A stretch of DNA of 41,474 bases, taken from positions 1-41,474 of the forward strand of contig JAMOBI010000017.1 in the NCBI GenBank assembly GCA_039908105.1, read 5' to 3'. Both the position numbers and the translations under genes were made by a program. The notes beneath the pieces are model-generated. The model worked only from the letters and a program-made list of their open reading frames with translations, had not been told where the DNA came from and made no database searches. This DNA comes from Magnetaquiglobus sp039908105 (GTDB lineage Bacteria; Pseudomonadota; Magnetococcia; Magnetococcales; Magnetaquicoccaceae). This document shows, piece after piece, positions 15,771 to 24,956 of this stretch (its first letter is position 1; the number at the start of each line of letters is the position of its first letter).

Positions 15771-17426
15771 TCATGCGACGTAACCGGGGATCTTTTCCGG
15801 GACTACGTCGTCGATCTGGTCCGGGGAGAGATAGACCTGGGCATAATCGAGATAGACCTTGTTGTCGATGAACAGCTTGAAGAGTTCTGGATCGATGTGT
15901 CCGTCCTTTTTCATGAAACCGAGAATCTGCAACGAGGCCGACAGGGTCTTGCCTTTCTTGTAGGGCCGGTCGCGCGCGGTCAGGGCTTCAAATACATCGG
16001 CGATCGCCACGATGCGCGCCTGAATTGACATCTGCTCGCCGGTGAGCCCCTTGGGATACCCCTTGCCATTCATCTGCTCGTGGTGACCTCCCGCGATCTC
16101 TGGCACCCGTTTGAGATGTTTCGGGAATGGAATCGCGTCGAGCATCTTGATGGTGGCCGAGACGTGGTTGTTGATGATCTCGCGCTCTTCCGGGGTGATG
16201 GTGCCGCGCGGAATGTTGAGATTGTAGACTTCGTTATCCGACAGGAAGGGCCGTTCCTGGCCGTTGGAGTCGATAAAACGACGCCGGGCAATGGCGCGAA
16301 TGCGATCCTGTCGCTCCTGTGACATGAACTCGCCGCCGATGTTGGTTTCGCGGATGAAATCGCGATCCGAATCGATCTGTTTGAGTTCCTCCTGCAACGC
16401 CACTTCCATGGCCGCGATCCGTTCGGGCGCCACCCCCATTTCGAGTGCGGCCAGCTTGCGTTTCAAATGATCGATCTCCACATCCCGCTTGAGCACCTCG
16501 AAACGGGTATCGATCAGGTAGATGCGGTCGAAGATCGTCTCCAGCTTGGTTCCCTTGTCCACCACCTCGGTGGGGGTGACCACCTTGCCGCAGTCGTGCA
16601 ACCAGGAAGCGATCTTCAATTCGTACATCTCTTCGTCGTTGAATTGAATCTTCTGCATCGACAGGTGATCCGAATCGTTGGCAGCCTTGCCGAGCATCTC
16701 CGCCAGCACCGGCACACGATGACAGTGTCCGCCGGTGTAAGGGGATTTGTCGTCAATTGCCGAGGCGATCGCCTGGATGAAGGATTCAAACAAAGCTTTC
16801 AGATCGGTGATGAGTTTCTGGTTGGTCAGGGCGATGGCGGCTTGCGAGGCGAGGGATTCCGCCAGTTTTTGATACTGTTCCGAGAAGGTGACGATCTCCC
16901 CGCTGCGCTTATCCTGGGCATTGATCAACTGCAGGACGCCGATGATCTCGTTTTCGTGATTCTTCAACGGCACGGTGAGAAACGATTTGGAACGATAGCC
17001 GTTCCTCTGGTCAAAGGCGCGCATGCCGGTGAAGTCGAACCCTTCGGCTTCGTAGGCATCCGGAATATTGACCGTCTCTCCTTTAAGAGCGGCGTAGGCC
17101 GCGATCATTTGCAGATTCGGTTGACCATCCTTGAACAACGGCAATTCCGGAAATTTGATCGGAATGCCGGTCGTGCCGCCCAAGGCGGTACCCAGGGAGT
17201 CGGTGCGCAGAATCTCGAATTTGAGCGTCTGATGTTCGGTGACACTGTACATGGTACCGGCATCGGCATTGGTCAACTCTTTGGCGCCAAGAAGAATGTT
17301 CTCCAGCAGACGATTGAGATTCTTCTCCGCAGACAAGGCGATGCCGATGTCGTTGAGCCGTTCGATGCGATGCAGGATGTCACTGCCATCATCGTGACCG
17401 GAGGCGGAATTGAGGTGCTGGTTCAT
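15771..17426 (-). CDS. GAF and HD-GYP domain protein (probable c-di-GMP phosphodiesterase)
   Basis: Cytoplasmic protein of 551 residues from the ATG at 17426. A GAF domain (about 30-215, with a central SKSFLTVPLKNHENEIIGVLQ) senses an unknown ligand. The HD-GYP domain follows: His277-Asp278 in WLHDCGK, His448-His449 in HHEQMNGKGYP with the GYP triad at 456-458, and IVAIADVFEALTARDRPYK. In a standard HD-GYP domain the HD and GYP motifs are about 60 residues apart; here they are 178 apart, so roughly 115 residues, largely charged and helical, are inserted. By family it hydrolyses c-di-GMP. The start has AAGAAGGG upstream; an in-frame codon 42 bases earlier is less likely. First gene of a leftward pair. 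Confidence 0.9.
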   Translation of the reverse strand: MNQHLNSASGHDDGSDILHRIERLNDIGIALSAEKNLNRLLENILLGAKELTNADAGTMYSVTEHQTLKFEILRTDSLGTALGGTTGIPIKFPELPLFKDGQPNLQMIAAYAALKGETVNIPDAYEAEGFDFTGMRAFDQRNGYRSKSFLTVPLKNHENEIIGVLQLINAQDKRSGEIVTFSEQYQKLAESLASQAAIALTNQKLITDLKALFESFIQAIASAIDDKSPYTGGHCHRVPVLAEMLGKAANDSDHLSMQKIQFNDEEMYELKIASWLHDCGKVVTPTEVVDKGTKLETIFDRIYLIDTRFEVLKRDVEIDHLKRKLAALEMGVAPERIAAMEVALQEELKQIDSDRDFIRETNIGGEFMSQERQDRIRAIARRRFIDSNGQERPFLSDNEVYNLNIPRGTITPEEREIINNHVSATIKMLDAIPFPKHLKRVPEIAGGHHEQMNGKGYPKGLTGEQMSIQARIVAIADVFEALTARDRPYKKGKTLSASLQILGFMKKDGHIDPELFKLFIDNKVYLDYAQVYLSPDQIDDVVPEKIPGYVA

Positions 17427-17745
17427 GTGGGTTCCCTTCTTTGGTGTGGCAAGGCTGGATGAAAGCAAACAAATCGCCTGACTTTAGATTGTATACCATT
17501 CATGGTGATTTGCACACCGTTTCGTGAAGAATTCACAAGGACGGGAAACCGATCGTTCCTGTTGGTTGCCGTGTGATGAGAAACTTGAGATTTGAACACG
17601 TTATATTGTACGATCAGAATATGTATTTACAAGCGATCATTGATTTTTTTACTGTTATTTCTGTCTTGTGTACCGGCGGAAGATCTGATAATCTTGCATG
17701 GATTGCTGATTTTTCATGATTTGGAATGGTATGGAGGGGGTGATC
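17427..17745. other. Divergent intergenic region between HD-GYP and chemoreceptor genes
   Basis: No gene is seen. A short palindrome ACCATTCATGGT lies at 17495-17506. A minus-strand -10-like TATACAAT overlaps 17488-17495, about 62 bases from the HD-GYP start, but its -35 is poor. Both divergent promoters must lie here. There is no repeat copy. Confidence 0.4.
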
Positions 17746-19656
17746 ATGCAGATACGGATGCGGACCAAATTCATTATTATTTTGTTATTGCCAATTCTTG
17801 GTTTGTTGTTGATTGGCGGCAGCACCATCTGGGAAAAACATGTATTTGCCAGTCGTATGGCGGCCATGGAGTCCTTGGGTGCTTTGTCAGTCCGTATCGG
17901 TTCCCTGGTGCACGAACTCCAGAAGGAGAGGGGAATGTCCTCGGGATTCCTGGGGAGCAAGGGTGAGAAATTCAAGAACGAGTTGCCCAAACAGCGCAAA
18001 GAGTTGAGCGATACCCGGCATGCAGCGTTGCGGGAGTTTCTGAAAGGTTTTGATTACCAATTGCACGGCGAGGCATTTGCCAAGAAGATCGAGGAGGCCT
18101 TGAAACGTCTGGACGGGCTCGGCGAGATGCGCGGCAAGGTCGATGGTTTGACCATTTCCGCCATTGATGCGCTGGGGTATTACACCGGTACCATTCAGGC
18201 GCTGCTTGAGGTGGTCGGTGTGGTGAACACCCTGGCTGCCGACGTGGAGATGGCCAATCGGGCGATCGCCTATGTGAACCTGTTGCTCGCCAAGGAGCGC
18301 ATGGGTCTGGAGAGGGCAACGCTGACCAATACCTTTGCCCGCGACGGCTTTGCGCCAGGAATCTTGCAGAAGTTCGGGCAGTTGCTGGGCGGACAGGAGA
18401 GTTATCTGCAGGTCTTTTTGGCCAACGCCTCACGCGAGGATGTCGCGGTCTATCGGGAGAAGATCCAGGGCAAGGCGGTCGAGGAGGTGGACCGGATCCG
18501 TCAGATCGCCTTCGAGAAGGCCGGCAGCGGAGGATTCGGCATCGAACCGGCTTACTGGTTCGGGCAGATCACCCAAAAGATCGATCTGGTCAAACAGGTC
18601 GAGGATGTGGTTGCCGAACGGTTGCAGAGTCGCGCGCACGTACTGAAAGAAGAGGCGAATCGTACGCTTTACAGCATGATCGTGATACTGGTGGTGATTC
18701 TGATCGTGGCCAACACCATGAGCGTGAGGTACACCCGTCAGATCCTGCGGCAACTCGGTTGCGACATGGCCGACCTGGAGGATGTAACCGCGATCGGGCA
18801 AAAGGTCGCCAAGGGGGATCTCACGGTGCGTTTCACGGCTTGCAACACCGGATTGGGGATCTACGGCGCGATGCACACCATGGTGGATAACCTGAGAGAT
18901 ACGGTCGGCGTGATCCGCGCCATCGCCGGATTGGTGGTGGAGAGCAGTGAAGTGGTCAGTGACGAATCGGAGAAGTTGGCCGCCGGTTCCCGGGCGCAGA
19001 CGACCAGCATCACCACGACCGGACAAACGATGGCGACGATGAGCGGCAACATCGCCCGCAACACCGAGAATGCCCGCGTCACCGGCGAGATGGCGACCCA
19101 TGCGGCCAGGGATGCCGAAGCGGGCGGCAAGGCGGTCTCTCAGGCAGTGGAGGCGATGAAGGAGATCGCCGGCAAGATTGGCATCATCGAGGAGATTGCC
19201 AGGCAGACCAATTTGTTGGCCTTGAATGCGGCGATCGAGGCGGCCAGGGCCGGGGAGCACGGCAAGGGGTTTGCAGTGGTGGCTGCCGAGGTGCGCAAGC
19301 TGGCTGAGCGTTCCCAGGGGGCGGCGGGAGAGATCAACCAGTTGTCGACCGATTCGGTGCGTGTGGCCGAGGATGCGGGCCGGATCATTGCACGTCTGGT
19401 GCCGGAGATTCAACGTACCGCCGGATTGGTTCAGGAGATCGCGGCAGCCTCCGAGGAGCAGAATCGCGGTGCCGAGGAGGTGTCGAAGGCGGTACGGGAG
19501 CTGGATCAGATGATCGGGCAGGTCTCCGTGTCTGCGGAGCGGATGAACGAAATGGCGGGTGAGATGAGCCAACATGCCGGGGATCTGGTCGAGAAGATGA
19601 GCTTCTTCACCCTGGAGGAAAATTCTCAAAAAATGGCTACGAAATCATTTGGCTGA
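17746..19656 (+). CDS. Methyl-accepting chemotaxis protein with NIT sensor domain
   Basis: Chemoreceptor of 636 residues. A first membrane helix (about 8-25) is followed by a periplasmic all-helical NIT-type domain with the signature LVHELQKERGMSSGFLGSKG. This domain was first described in nitrate/nitrite sensors; the actual ligand is unknown. The second membrane helix (about 309-330) leads to a HAMP-like linker and a canonical signalling hairpin whose tip reads QTNLLALNAAIEAARAGE from residue 487, followed by GKGFAVVAAEVRKLAERS. It should work through CheW and CheA. The start at 17746 has GGAGGGGG seven bases upstream. It is monocistronic and convergent with the rhodanese-like gene. Confidence 0.93.
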   Translation: MQIRMRTKFIIILLLPILGLLLIGGSTIWEKHVFASRMAAMESLGALSVRIGSLVHELQKERGMSSGFLGSKGEKFKNELPKQRKELSDTRHAALREFLKGFDYQLHGEAFAKKIEEALKRLDGLGEMRGKVDGLTISAIDALGYYTGTIQALLEVVGVVNTLAADVEMANRAIAYVNLLLAKERMGLERATLTNTFARDGFAPGILQKFGQLLGGQESYLQVFLANASREDVAVYREKIQGKAVEEVDRIRQIAFEKAGSGGFGIEPAYWFGQITQKIDLVKQVEDVVAERLQSRAHVLKEEANRTLYSMIVILVVILIVANTMSVRYTRQILRQLGCDMADLEDVTAIGQKVAKGDLTVRFTACNTGLGIYGAMHTMVDNLRDTVGVIRAIAGLVVESSEVVSDESEKLAAGSRAQTTSITTTGQTMATMSGNIARNTENARVTGEMATHAARDAEAGGKAVSQAVEAMKEIAGKIGIIEEIARQTNLLALNAAIEAARAGEHGKGFAVVAAEVRKLAERSQGAAGEINQLSTDSVRVAEDAGRIIARLVPEIQRTAGLVQEIAAASEEQNRGAEEVSKAVRELDQMIGQVSVSAERMNEMAGEMSQHAGDLVEKMSFFTLEENSQKMATKSFG

Positions 19657-19683
19657 CGGCCAAACCGATGCAACGACGGTCGG

Positions 19684-20172
19684 TCAGAACCAGCTCGTTG
19701 GATGCCATAATCGTTGCCATCCCTTGGGTTTGCGGCGCTCCCAGAGACTGGTGAGCAGAAACTGATAGCGGTTGGCGGGCGTGGAAATGTCGGTCAATTC
19801 GGCCAGGAACTGCTCCTGACGCCGAAAGCCTTCGGTCCAGCGACGGATGCACGCCTCATAGGCCAGCATGCCGCCATCCAGGCTGACGAGCGTGTAGGGG
19901 GTACGCCGGTTTTTGCGCCAGAAGAGATCGGCGGCCTCCTGACTGCTGGCGCCGCTGTTGCAGACCAGAACCACCGACACGCCGACCTGGAACTCCACAC
20001 CCAGCATATCCTGCACCCAGCCGGCTTCCTCGTAGAACATGTCCGGATAGAAGCTGCTGGGAATCGCGCCAGGGATGGCGTGTTGATAGTCGCCGCGCAG
20101 ATCAATGACACGGAAACGATCCGCGCGTGCCACGGCACGCAGATAACTTTCCACACGTAAGGAGCGTTTCAT
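19684..20172 (-). CDS. Rhodanese-like domain protein
   Basis: Single-domain protein of 162 residues, probably cytoplasmic. The fold is suggested by FRVIDLRGDYQHAIPGAIP near the N-terminus and VVLVCNSGASSQEAADLFW with Cys71 as the putative persulfide-carrying active site, then a LDGGMLAYEA segment. The active-site loop CNSGASS differs from the common CxxGxRS. A C-terminal extension of about 45 residues follows that I cannot assign. The start at 20172 has no clear ribosome-binding site. By family it would transfer sulfur or serve as a Cys-based switch; the substrate is unknown. Confidence 0.75.
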   Translation of the reverse strand: MKRSLRVESYLRAVARADRFRVIDLRGDYQHAIPGAIPSSFYPDMFYEEAGWVQDMLGVEFQVGVSVVLVCNSGASSQEAADLFWRKNRRTPYTLVSLDGGMLAYEACIRRWTEGFRRQEQFLAELTDISTPANRYQFLLTSLWERRKPKGWQRLWHPTSWF

Positions 20173-20309
20173 GGGAGGCGACGGAGGCGACAGGAGCGGA
20201 TGATGGATACAGGGAAAAGTCGCATAAGGAATATTATGTCAAATGATTCAGCCATGCTGAATGATTATTGAATGTTTGTTGATTTGCTTATGATTGAATG
20301 TTTATGTAT

Positions 20310-20356
20310 TAAACCGCACCTGACTTTGGGATGCATCCCGTGATGGTTGCGGTTTA
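20310..20356. repeat. Minimal repeat copy R7: two terminal repeats only
   Basis: TA, then AACCGCACCTGACTTTGGG, a short junction, GATGGTTGCGGTT and TA again (20355-20356). All internal modules are gone, leaving 47 bases of terminal repeat against terminal repeat. The rest of 20173-20527 has an imperfect hairpin around 20242-20266, a direct repeat of TTGAATGTTT and the metG promoter. Confidence 0.75.
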
Positions 20357-20364
20357 ACGTAAGA

Positions 20365-20392
20365 TTGTCAAATAATTTTATGTTACTTTAAT
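20365..20392 (+). promoter_or_regulatory. Predicted promoter of metG
   Basis: TTGTCA at 20365-20370, a 16-base spacer and TTTAAT at 20387-20392, each 5 of 6 consensus. It starts nine bases after repeat copy R7 and would give a leader of about 130 bases before metG. Confidence 0.5.
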
Positions 20393-20527
20393 CCAGTATT
20401 CAACCAGCTGGCAATGAAAATTATTTGAAACTCGCCATCGGGAGTCTTGCCGCCCCAGATGAACCCGCATAAAATACACCGGGTGTAAAAAGCCGTTCGT
20501 ATAAATTGCCAAAAAGCCGGGTCCATC

Positions 20528-22654
20528 ATGCGTCGCATCCTCGTCACCAGCGCCCTGCCATATGCCAATGGACAGATTCATCTGGGCCATCTCGTTGAAA
20601 CCATCCAAACCGACATCTGGGTACGTTTTCAGAAGTTGCAGGGCCACGAATGCCGCTATTTCTGCGCAGACGACACCCACGGCACGCCGGTGATGATCCG
20701 TGCCCGCCAGGAAGGCATCACCCCCGAGGCCCTGGTCGAGCGCATCCATGCAGAACATTTAAGCGATTTCAAAGGGTTCCATATCGAGTTCGACAACTAT
20801 TACACCACCAACAGTGAAGAGAATCGTCTACTCTCCGAGGAGGTGTATCTCAACAATCGCCAGGCGGGAAACATCCGCGTCTCCTCGGTGCGCCAGGCCT
20901 ATTGCGAACGCGACCTCATGTTCCTGCCGGATCGTTTCATTCGCGGACGCTGCCCGGCCTGTGGGGCCGAAGATCAGTACGGCGACGCCTGTGAGGTTTG
21001 TTCAGGCAGCCATTCGCCGCTTGATCTGCAAGAGCCGCGCTGTGCGCTCTGCGGCGATGCGCCGGTGGAGCGCGAATCGGAACATTTTTTCTTTCGTTTG
21101 ACCGCCTTTGAACCATTCTTGAAATCCTGGATTCGCTCCGGCGCCTTGCAGGCCGAGATGGCCAACAAGCTCGACGAGTGGTTCGAGGCCGGTTTGCAGG
21201 ATTGGGACATCTCCCGCGATGGTCCCTATTTCGGCTTCGAGATCCCGGATGCGCCGGGGAAATATTTCTACGTCTGGCTGGATGCGCCGATCGGTTACAT
21301 GGCCTCCTCCTGGGAGTGGTGCAAGCGCAACGGGCGCGATTTCGACGCCATCTGGCGCCGCGATGACCAGATGGAGGTGTATCATTTCATTGGCAAGGAT
21401 ATCCTTTATTTTCATACCCTTTTCTGGCCGGCCACCCTGCATGGCGCCGGTTTCCGGGTGCCCAACGCCGTTTATGTGCACGGTTTTCTGACCGTCAACG
21501 GTCAGAAGATGTCCAAATCGCGTGGCACCTTCATCACCGCGCGGCAATACCTGGATCAACTCGATCCCGAGTATCTGCGCTACTACTATGCCGCCAAACT
21601 GACCGCCCGGGTCGATGACCTGGACTTGAACCTTGATGACTTCATCTTGAGGGTCAACAGCGATCTGGTTGGCAAGGTGGTCAACATCGCCTCCCGTTCG
21701 GCAGGATTCATCCAGAAGCGTTTTGACGGCGAACTTGCCACCCGCTATCCGGATGACGACGGTCTGCATGAGCGCTTCGTGGCCGCCGGTGATGAGATTG
21801 CCGAATTCTACGCCACGCGCGAGTATGCCAAGGCGATGCGCGCCATCATGCAACTGGCGGACGAGGCCAACCGCTTCGTCGAAGCCAAGGCGCCATGGAA
21901 TCTGGCCAAGGATCCGGACAAAACGGGCGAGTTGCATGCCAGTTGCACCGTGGCGTTGAATCTCTTCAGAAACCTGATGATCTACCTGCAACCAGTGCTG
22001 CCGAAACTGGCGGAAAAGTGTTGCGATTTCTTGCGCATCCCCGCTTTCACCTGGGAGGCGCGCCGCACGCCGCTACAGGCCCACACCATCGGTGAGTTCT
22101 CCCATCTGATGGCGCGTGTGGATCCGAAAAAGATCGAACAGTTGGTGCAAGCGGTTGCGCCGCCAGTGGAGAGCATCGCCCAAGCGAACGCCAAACCGGT
22201 GGTCAAGGCCAAAAAAGTCGCATCAGCCGCGACGGAAACCAGGGCGCAGCCAAGCGTGTCGACGTCCGATCCTGTCGCACCGACTTCCACACCGGTTCCG
22301 CCCCCCTCCCCTGCCCCGACTGGTGAAAAAATCGATATCGAAACCTTTGGCGCCATCGATCTGCGGGTGGCCAAAATCCTCACCGCATCGCGGGTCGAGG
22401 GTGCCGATAAACTCTTGCGTCTCACCCTGGATGTGGGTGAACTGGGTGAAAAAACCGTCTTCGCCGGTATCCGCGAAGCCTATCCACCCGAAACCCTGCC
22501 TGGCCGTCTGACTGTTCTGGTCGCCAATCTCAAACCCCGCAAGATGCGCTTCGGCACCTCCGAAGGGATGATTCTGGCTGCCGGACCAGGCGGTAAACAA
22601 CTTTTTCTGCTCTCACCGGACCTCGGGGCCTCCCCCGGCATGCGCATTCGTTAG
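20528..22654 (+). CDS. metG: Methionyl-tRNA synthetase
   Basis: Charges tRNA-Met with methionine. It is 708 residues, of the long form. The class I HIGH motif is HLGH at 18-21 in YANGQIHLGHL and the KMSKS motif starts at Lys327 (KMSKSRGTF). The connective insertion has four Cys pairs in the CPACG/CEVCSGSH/CALCGD region, the two-knuckle zinc form. The anticodon-binding helical domain is followed by a Pro/Ala/Thr-rich linker (about 555-600) and a C-terminal EMAPII/Trbp111-like tRNA-binding domain with FGAIDLRVAKILTASRVEGA, used for dimerisation. The start gives MRRILVTSALPYANGQ, as in the family. It stands 25 bases before the receiver-protein gene. Confidence 0.97.
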   Translation: MRRILVTSALPYANGQIHLGHLVETIQTDIWVRFQKLQGHECRYFCADDTHGTPVMIRARQEGITPEALVERIHAEHLSDFKGFHIEFDNYYTTNSEENRLLSEEVYLNNRQAGNIRVSSVRQAYCERDLMFLPDRFIRGRCPACGAEDQYGDACEVCSGSHSPLDLQEPRCALCGDAPVERESEHFFFRLTAFEPFLKSWIRSGALQAEMANKLDEWFEAGLQDWDISRDGPYFGFEIPDAPGKYFYVWLDAPIGYMASSWEWCKRNGRDFDAIWRRDDQMEVYHFIGKDILYFHTLFWPATLHGAGFRVPNAVYVHGFLTVNGQKMSKSRGTFITARQYLDQLDPEYLRYYYAAKLTARVDDLDLNLDDFILRVNSDLVGKVVNIASRSAGFIQKRFDGELATRYPDDDGLHERFVAAGDEIAEFYATREYAKAMRAIMQLADEANRFVEAKAPWNLAKDPDKTGELHASCTVALNLFRNLMIYLQPVLPKLAEKCCDFLRIPAFTWEARRTPLQAHTIGEFSHLMARVDPKKIEQLVQAVAPPVESIAQANAKPVVKAKKVASAATETRAQPSVSTSDPVAPTSTPVPPPSPAPTGEKIDIETFGAIDLRVAKILTASRVEGADKLLRLTLDVGELGEKTVFAGIREAYPPETLPGRLTVLVANLKPRKMRFGTSEGMILAAGPGGKQLFLLSPDLGASPGMRIR

Positions 22655-22679
22655 GGAACCTTATAAAAGGCCAGCACAC

Positions 22680-24419
22680 ATGGAAACCTCGCCGAAAAAA
22701 GTGCTCCTTCTGACCGACTCGGGCACGGTCAACCAGATGCTGAAAAGTACGCTGCAAAGCCACGGCTACTCCGTGACCGTGCTGCAATCGAACAATGCCG
22801 CCTTTTTCCAGGCGATCGTCGATGATCCGCCGGATATCATTTTCCTGCGCACCGAATTGACCCATGCCAACGGCCTGGAGGTGTGTGACCGCATCAAAAA
22901 AGAGTCAACGTTGGGACGGACGCGCATCGTCTTTCTCTCCTCCAATCCGAAGGTGCGCGAACAGGCGATCGAACACCGGGCGGATCGTTTTTTGACCATG
23001 CCCTTCTCCTCGGCAGATGTCATCGAGACCGCGAATCTGCTTTCGGTGGTCAAACCGGTGATCCTCTACGTCGATGATTCGGACCTGATGCACCGCACGG
23101 TGGTACCGCCGCTCAAAGACGAGGGGTACGAGGTGATCGAGGCCTGGGATGGCCGCGAAGCCACCGAACTGATTGACGAGCGGGACGGGCGCATCGACCT
23201 CATCCTCTCGGATGTCGAGATGCCGGTCATGGATGGCATCACGCTTTGCAAGAACATCCGCGCCACCCGCACCGAGGATATCCCGTTCGTGCTGGTCACC
23301 TCGCTCGACTCCGCCGAAGCGGTGTCGCGCGGCTTTGCGGCGGGCGCGGATGACTACCTCACCAAGCCGGTGCTGGTCCAGGAGATGCTTTCGCGCGTCA
23401 ATCGGCTGGTGAAGAGCGGTCGCTACGAGGCAGCCCGTCCGGAGCGGATTCTGATCGTCGATGATTCGGCGGTGATTCGCGGCATGATGCTCACCGCTCT
23501 GCGCTCCCACGGCCTCTCCGCCGATTCGGTCGAGCACGGCGTGGCCGCATTGGCCAAGTTGTGCGAAAAACGTTACCACCTGATGATCTCCGACTACGAC
23601 ATGCCGCACATGAACGGCCTGGATCTCTGCATGAAGGTGCGGCAGGAGCCCTCGCCCTGGCAAAAGATGCCGATCATCTTCGTCACCGCCCGCGACACCA
23701 AACAGGATGAGGTGCGCGTCAAGTCGCTCGGCATCCAGGCCTTCATCACCAAGCCGTTCAACGCGGACCGTTTCATGGCCGAGATCGAACGGGTGCTCTC
23801 CGAGGAGCATCTGGCCCGCCAGAACCGCAAGTTGAACTACTATTTCGCCGATCAGATCTCCAGCGGTCAGACCACCCTGGCAAGCGACCAGTTCCGCACG
23901 ATTCTTTGCGTTGGCATCCACGAATTCCGCGCCATGAGCAAGAGTCTGGACCCGAAGGCGTTGATCACGCTGTTGAACAACCATTTCGCCACCCTCGGGG
24001 AGGTGCTGGAGCGCTGCGAAGCGGTCGTGGATCGCATTCAGGAGGATCATCTGATCGTCTCCTTCGGCAACCAGGACAAGGGGGCGATGCAGGCGATCGA
24101 ATGCGCCCGCGCCCTGCACCAGGCACTTCCCGATCTTAAGCGTCGTACCGACAACCCGGAATTGCGCATCCAGACCGGCATCCACTCCGGACGGGTGATC
24201 CTCGGGGCCTTGGAGAGCATTGCCGCGCGCGACAAAACCATTCTGCTGATAGGGGAAAGTGTGGATCTCGCCCGGCGCGTGCAAGAGGTCGCCCCTCCGG
24301 GCGATGTCGTGCTTTCGGAAACCACCTTCGCGCTGGTGCAGAGTCTGGTCAAGACCCAGCCCATGGGGTATGTCAAGACCGGTGAGGGGGCGATCCGGGC
24401 GTTTCAGGTGATCGGTTGA
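22680..24419 (+). CDS. Triple-receiver protein with degenerate class III cyclase domain
   Basis: Cytoplasmic protein of 579 residues with three receiver domains (about 1-120, 124-245, 255-380) and a class III cyclase-like domain (about 400-575). Receivers 2 and 3 have their phospho-acceptors (Asp178 in LILSDVEMP, Asp305 in LMISDYDMP). Receiver 1 has Arg57 in that place (IIFLRTEL) and lacks the conserved Lys, so it is a pseudo-receiver. In the cyclase domain the first metal Asp is Gly412 (ILCVGIHEF), the second is Asp456 and GESVDLARRV replaces the Asn-containing motif, so catalysis is doubtful. It shares a TGATG junction with the next gene. Phosphorylation by a CheA-type kinase is plausible but inferred. 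Confidence 0.88.
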   Translation: METSPKKVLLLTDSGTVNQMLKSTLQSHGYSVTVLQSNNAAFFQAIVDDPPDIIFLRTELTHANGLEVCDRIKKESTLGRTRIVFLSSNPKVREQAIEHRADRFLTMPFSSADVIETANLLSVVKPVILYVDDSDLMHRTVVPPLKDEGYEVIEAWDGREATELIDERDGRIDLILSDVEMPVMDGITLCKNIRATRTEDIPFVLVTSLDSAEAVSRGFAAGADDYLTKPVLVQEMLSRVNRLVKSGRYEAARPERILIVDDSAVIRGMMLTALRSHGLSADSVEHGVAALAKLCEKRYHLMISDYDMPHMNGLDLCMKVRQEPSPWQKMPIIFVTARDTKQDEVRVKSLGIQAFITKPFNADRFMAEIERVLSEEHLARQNRKLNYYFADQISSGQTTLASDQFRTILCVGIHEFRAMSKSLDPKALITLLNNHFATLGEVLERCEAVVDRIQEDHLIVSFGNQDKGAMQAIECARALHQALPDLKRRTDNPELRIQTGIHSGRVILGALESIAARDKTILLIGESVDLARRVQEVAPPGDVVLSETTFALVQSLVKTQPMGYVKTGEGAIRAFQVIG

Positions 24420-24952
24420 TGATCGCCTCGGATCCGACCGATGGCACGGTCGATAACGTCGTCATCGGTGAGATTGCCGGATTGGTGGAACGGGCCGAGG
24501 CATTGGCCTGGTCCACGGAGTGGCGCAAGGGTGCCAGGGAGATGCGTCAACTGCGCGAGCGTTGGGAGTTGCTTGAACGCTCTTCAGGCGGCTGGGCCCG
24601 GGAGTGGACCACCCGTTTCCGGGCCGCACAGCAGACCTTCATGGACCGGCGCGCCGATTATTTCAACCAGGGCAATCTCCGCAAGGGTTCGGGATTACTG
24701 GAACAGCTGGACGAACAGCAGAAAACGGTGATGCGTCTCAAGGAGGAGTTGGCCGGCTATCTTGCTGCGTTGAACGATTTCGAGAGTCAGCTGAACGCCA
24801 CCCCCGTGGAGGGGCACGGCATGGCGATTCGCGCCTTCATCGGCGAGTCGATTGCCAACCTGCACGCCGAGATTCAACGCAAGACGCGAGAACTGAACAA
24901 ACTGGAACGATCGATCGTCGAGATCTCCACCCGGTATTATTGCGTGGAGTGA
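24419..24952 (+). CDS. DUF349-like helical protein
   Basis: Protein of 177 residues with no membrane segment. The central part, with the spacing STEWRKGAREMRQLRERWELL then TTRFRAAQQTFMDRRADYF, matches the pattern of DUF349 repeats (Trp-rich helices ending in FF/YF). The rest is rich in charged helices, likely coiled coil (LKEELAGYLAALNDFESQL). It overlaps the preceding receiver-cyclase gene by one base, so it is probably its functional partner. Function unknown; a scaffold or adaptor role is inference. A full-length repeat copy starts five bases after the stop. Confidence 0.7.
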   Translation: MIASDPTDGTVDNVVIGEIAGLVERAEALAWSTEWRKGAREMRQLRERWELLERSSGGWAREWTTRFRAAQQTFMDRRADYFNQGNLRKGSGLLEQLDEQQKTVMRLKEELAGYLAALNDFESQLNATPVEGHGMAIRAFIGESIANLHAEIQRKTRELNKLERSIVEISTRYYCVE

Positions 24953-24956
24953 GCTT

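Noticed and set aside
20393..20527. A T-box or other riboswitch in the metG leader
   Set aside because: No specifier loop, T-box sequence or terminator/antiterminator pair is visible, and T-boxes are not expected in proteobacteria.
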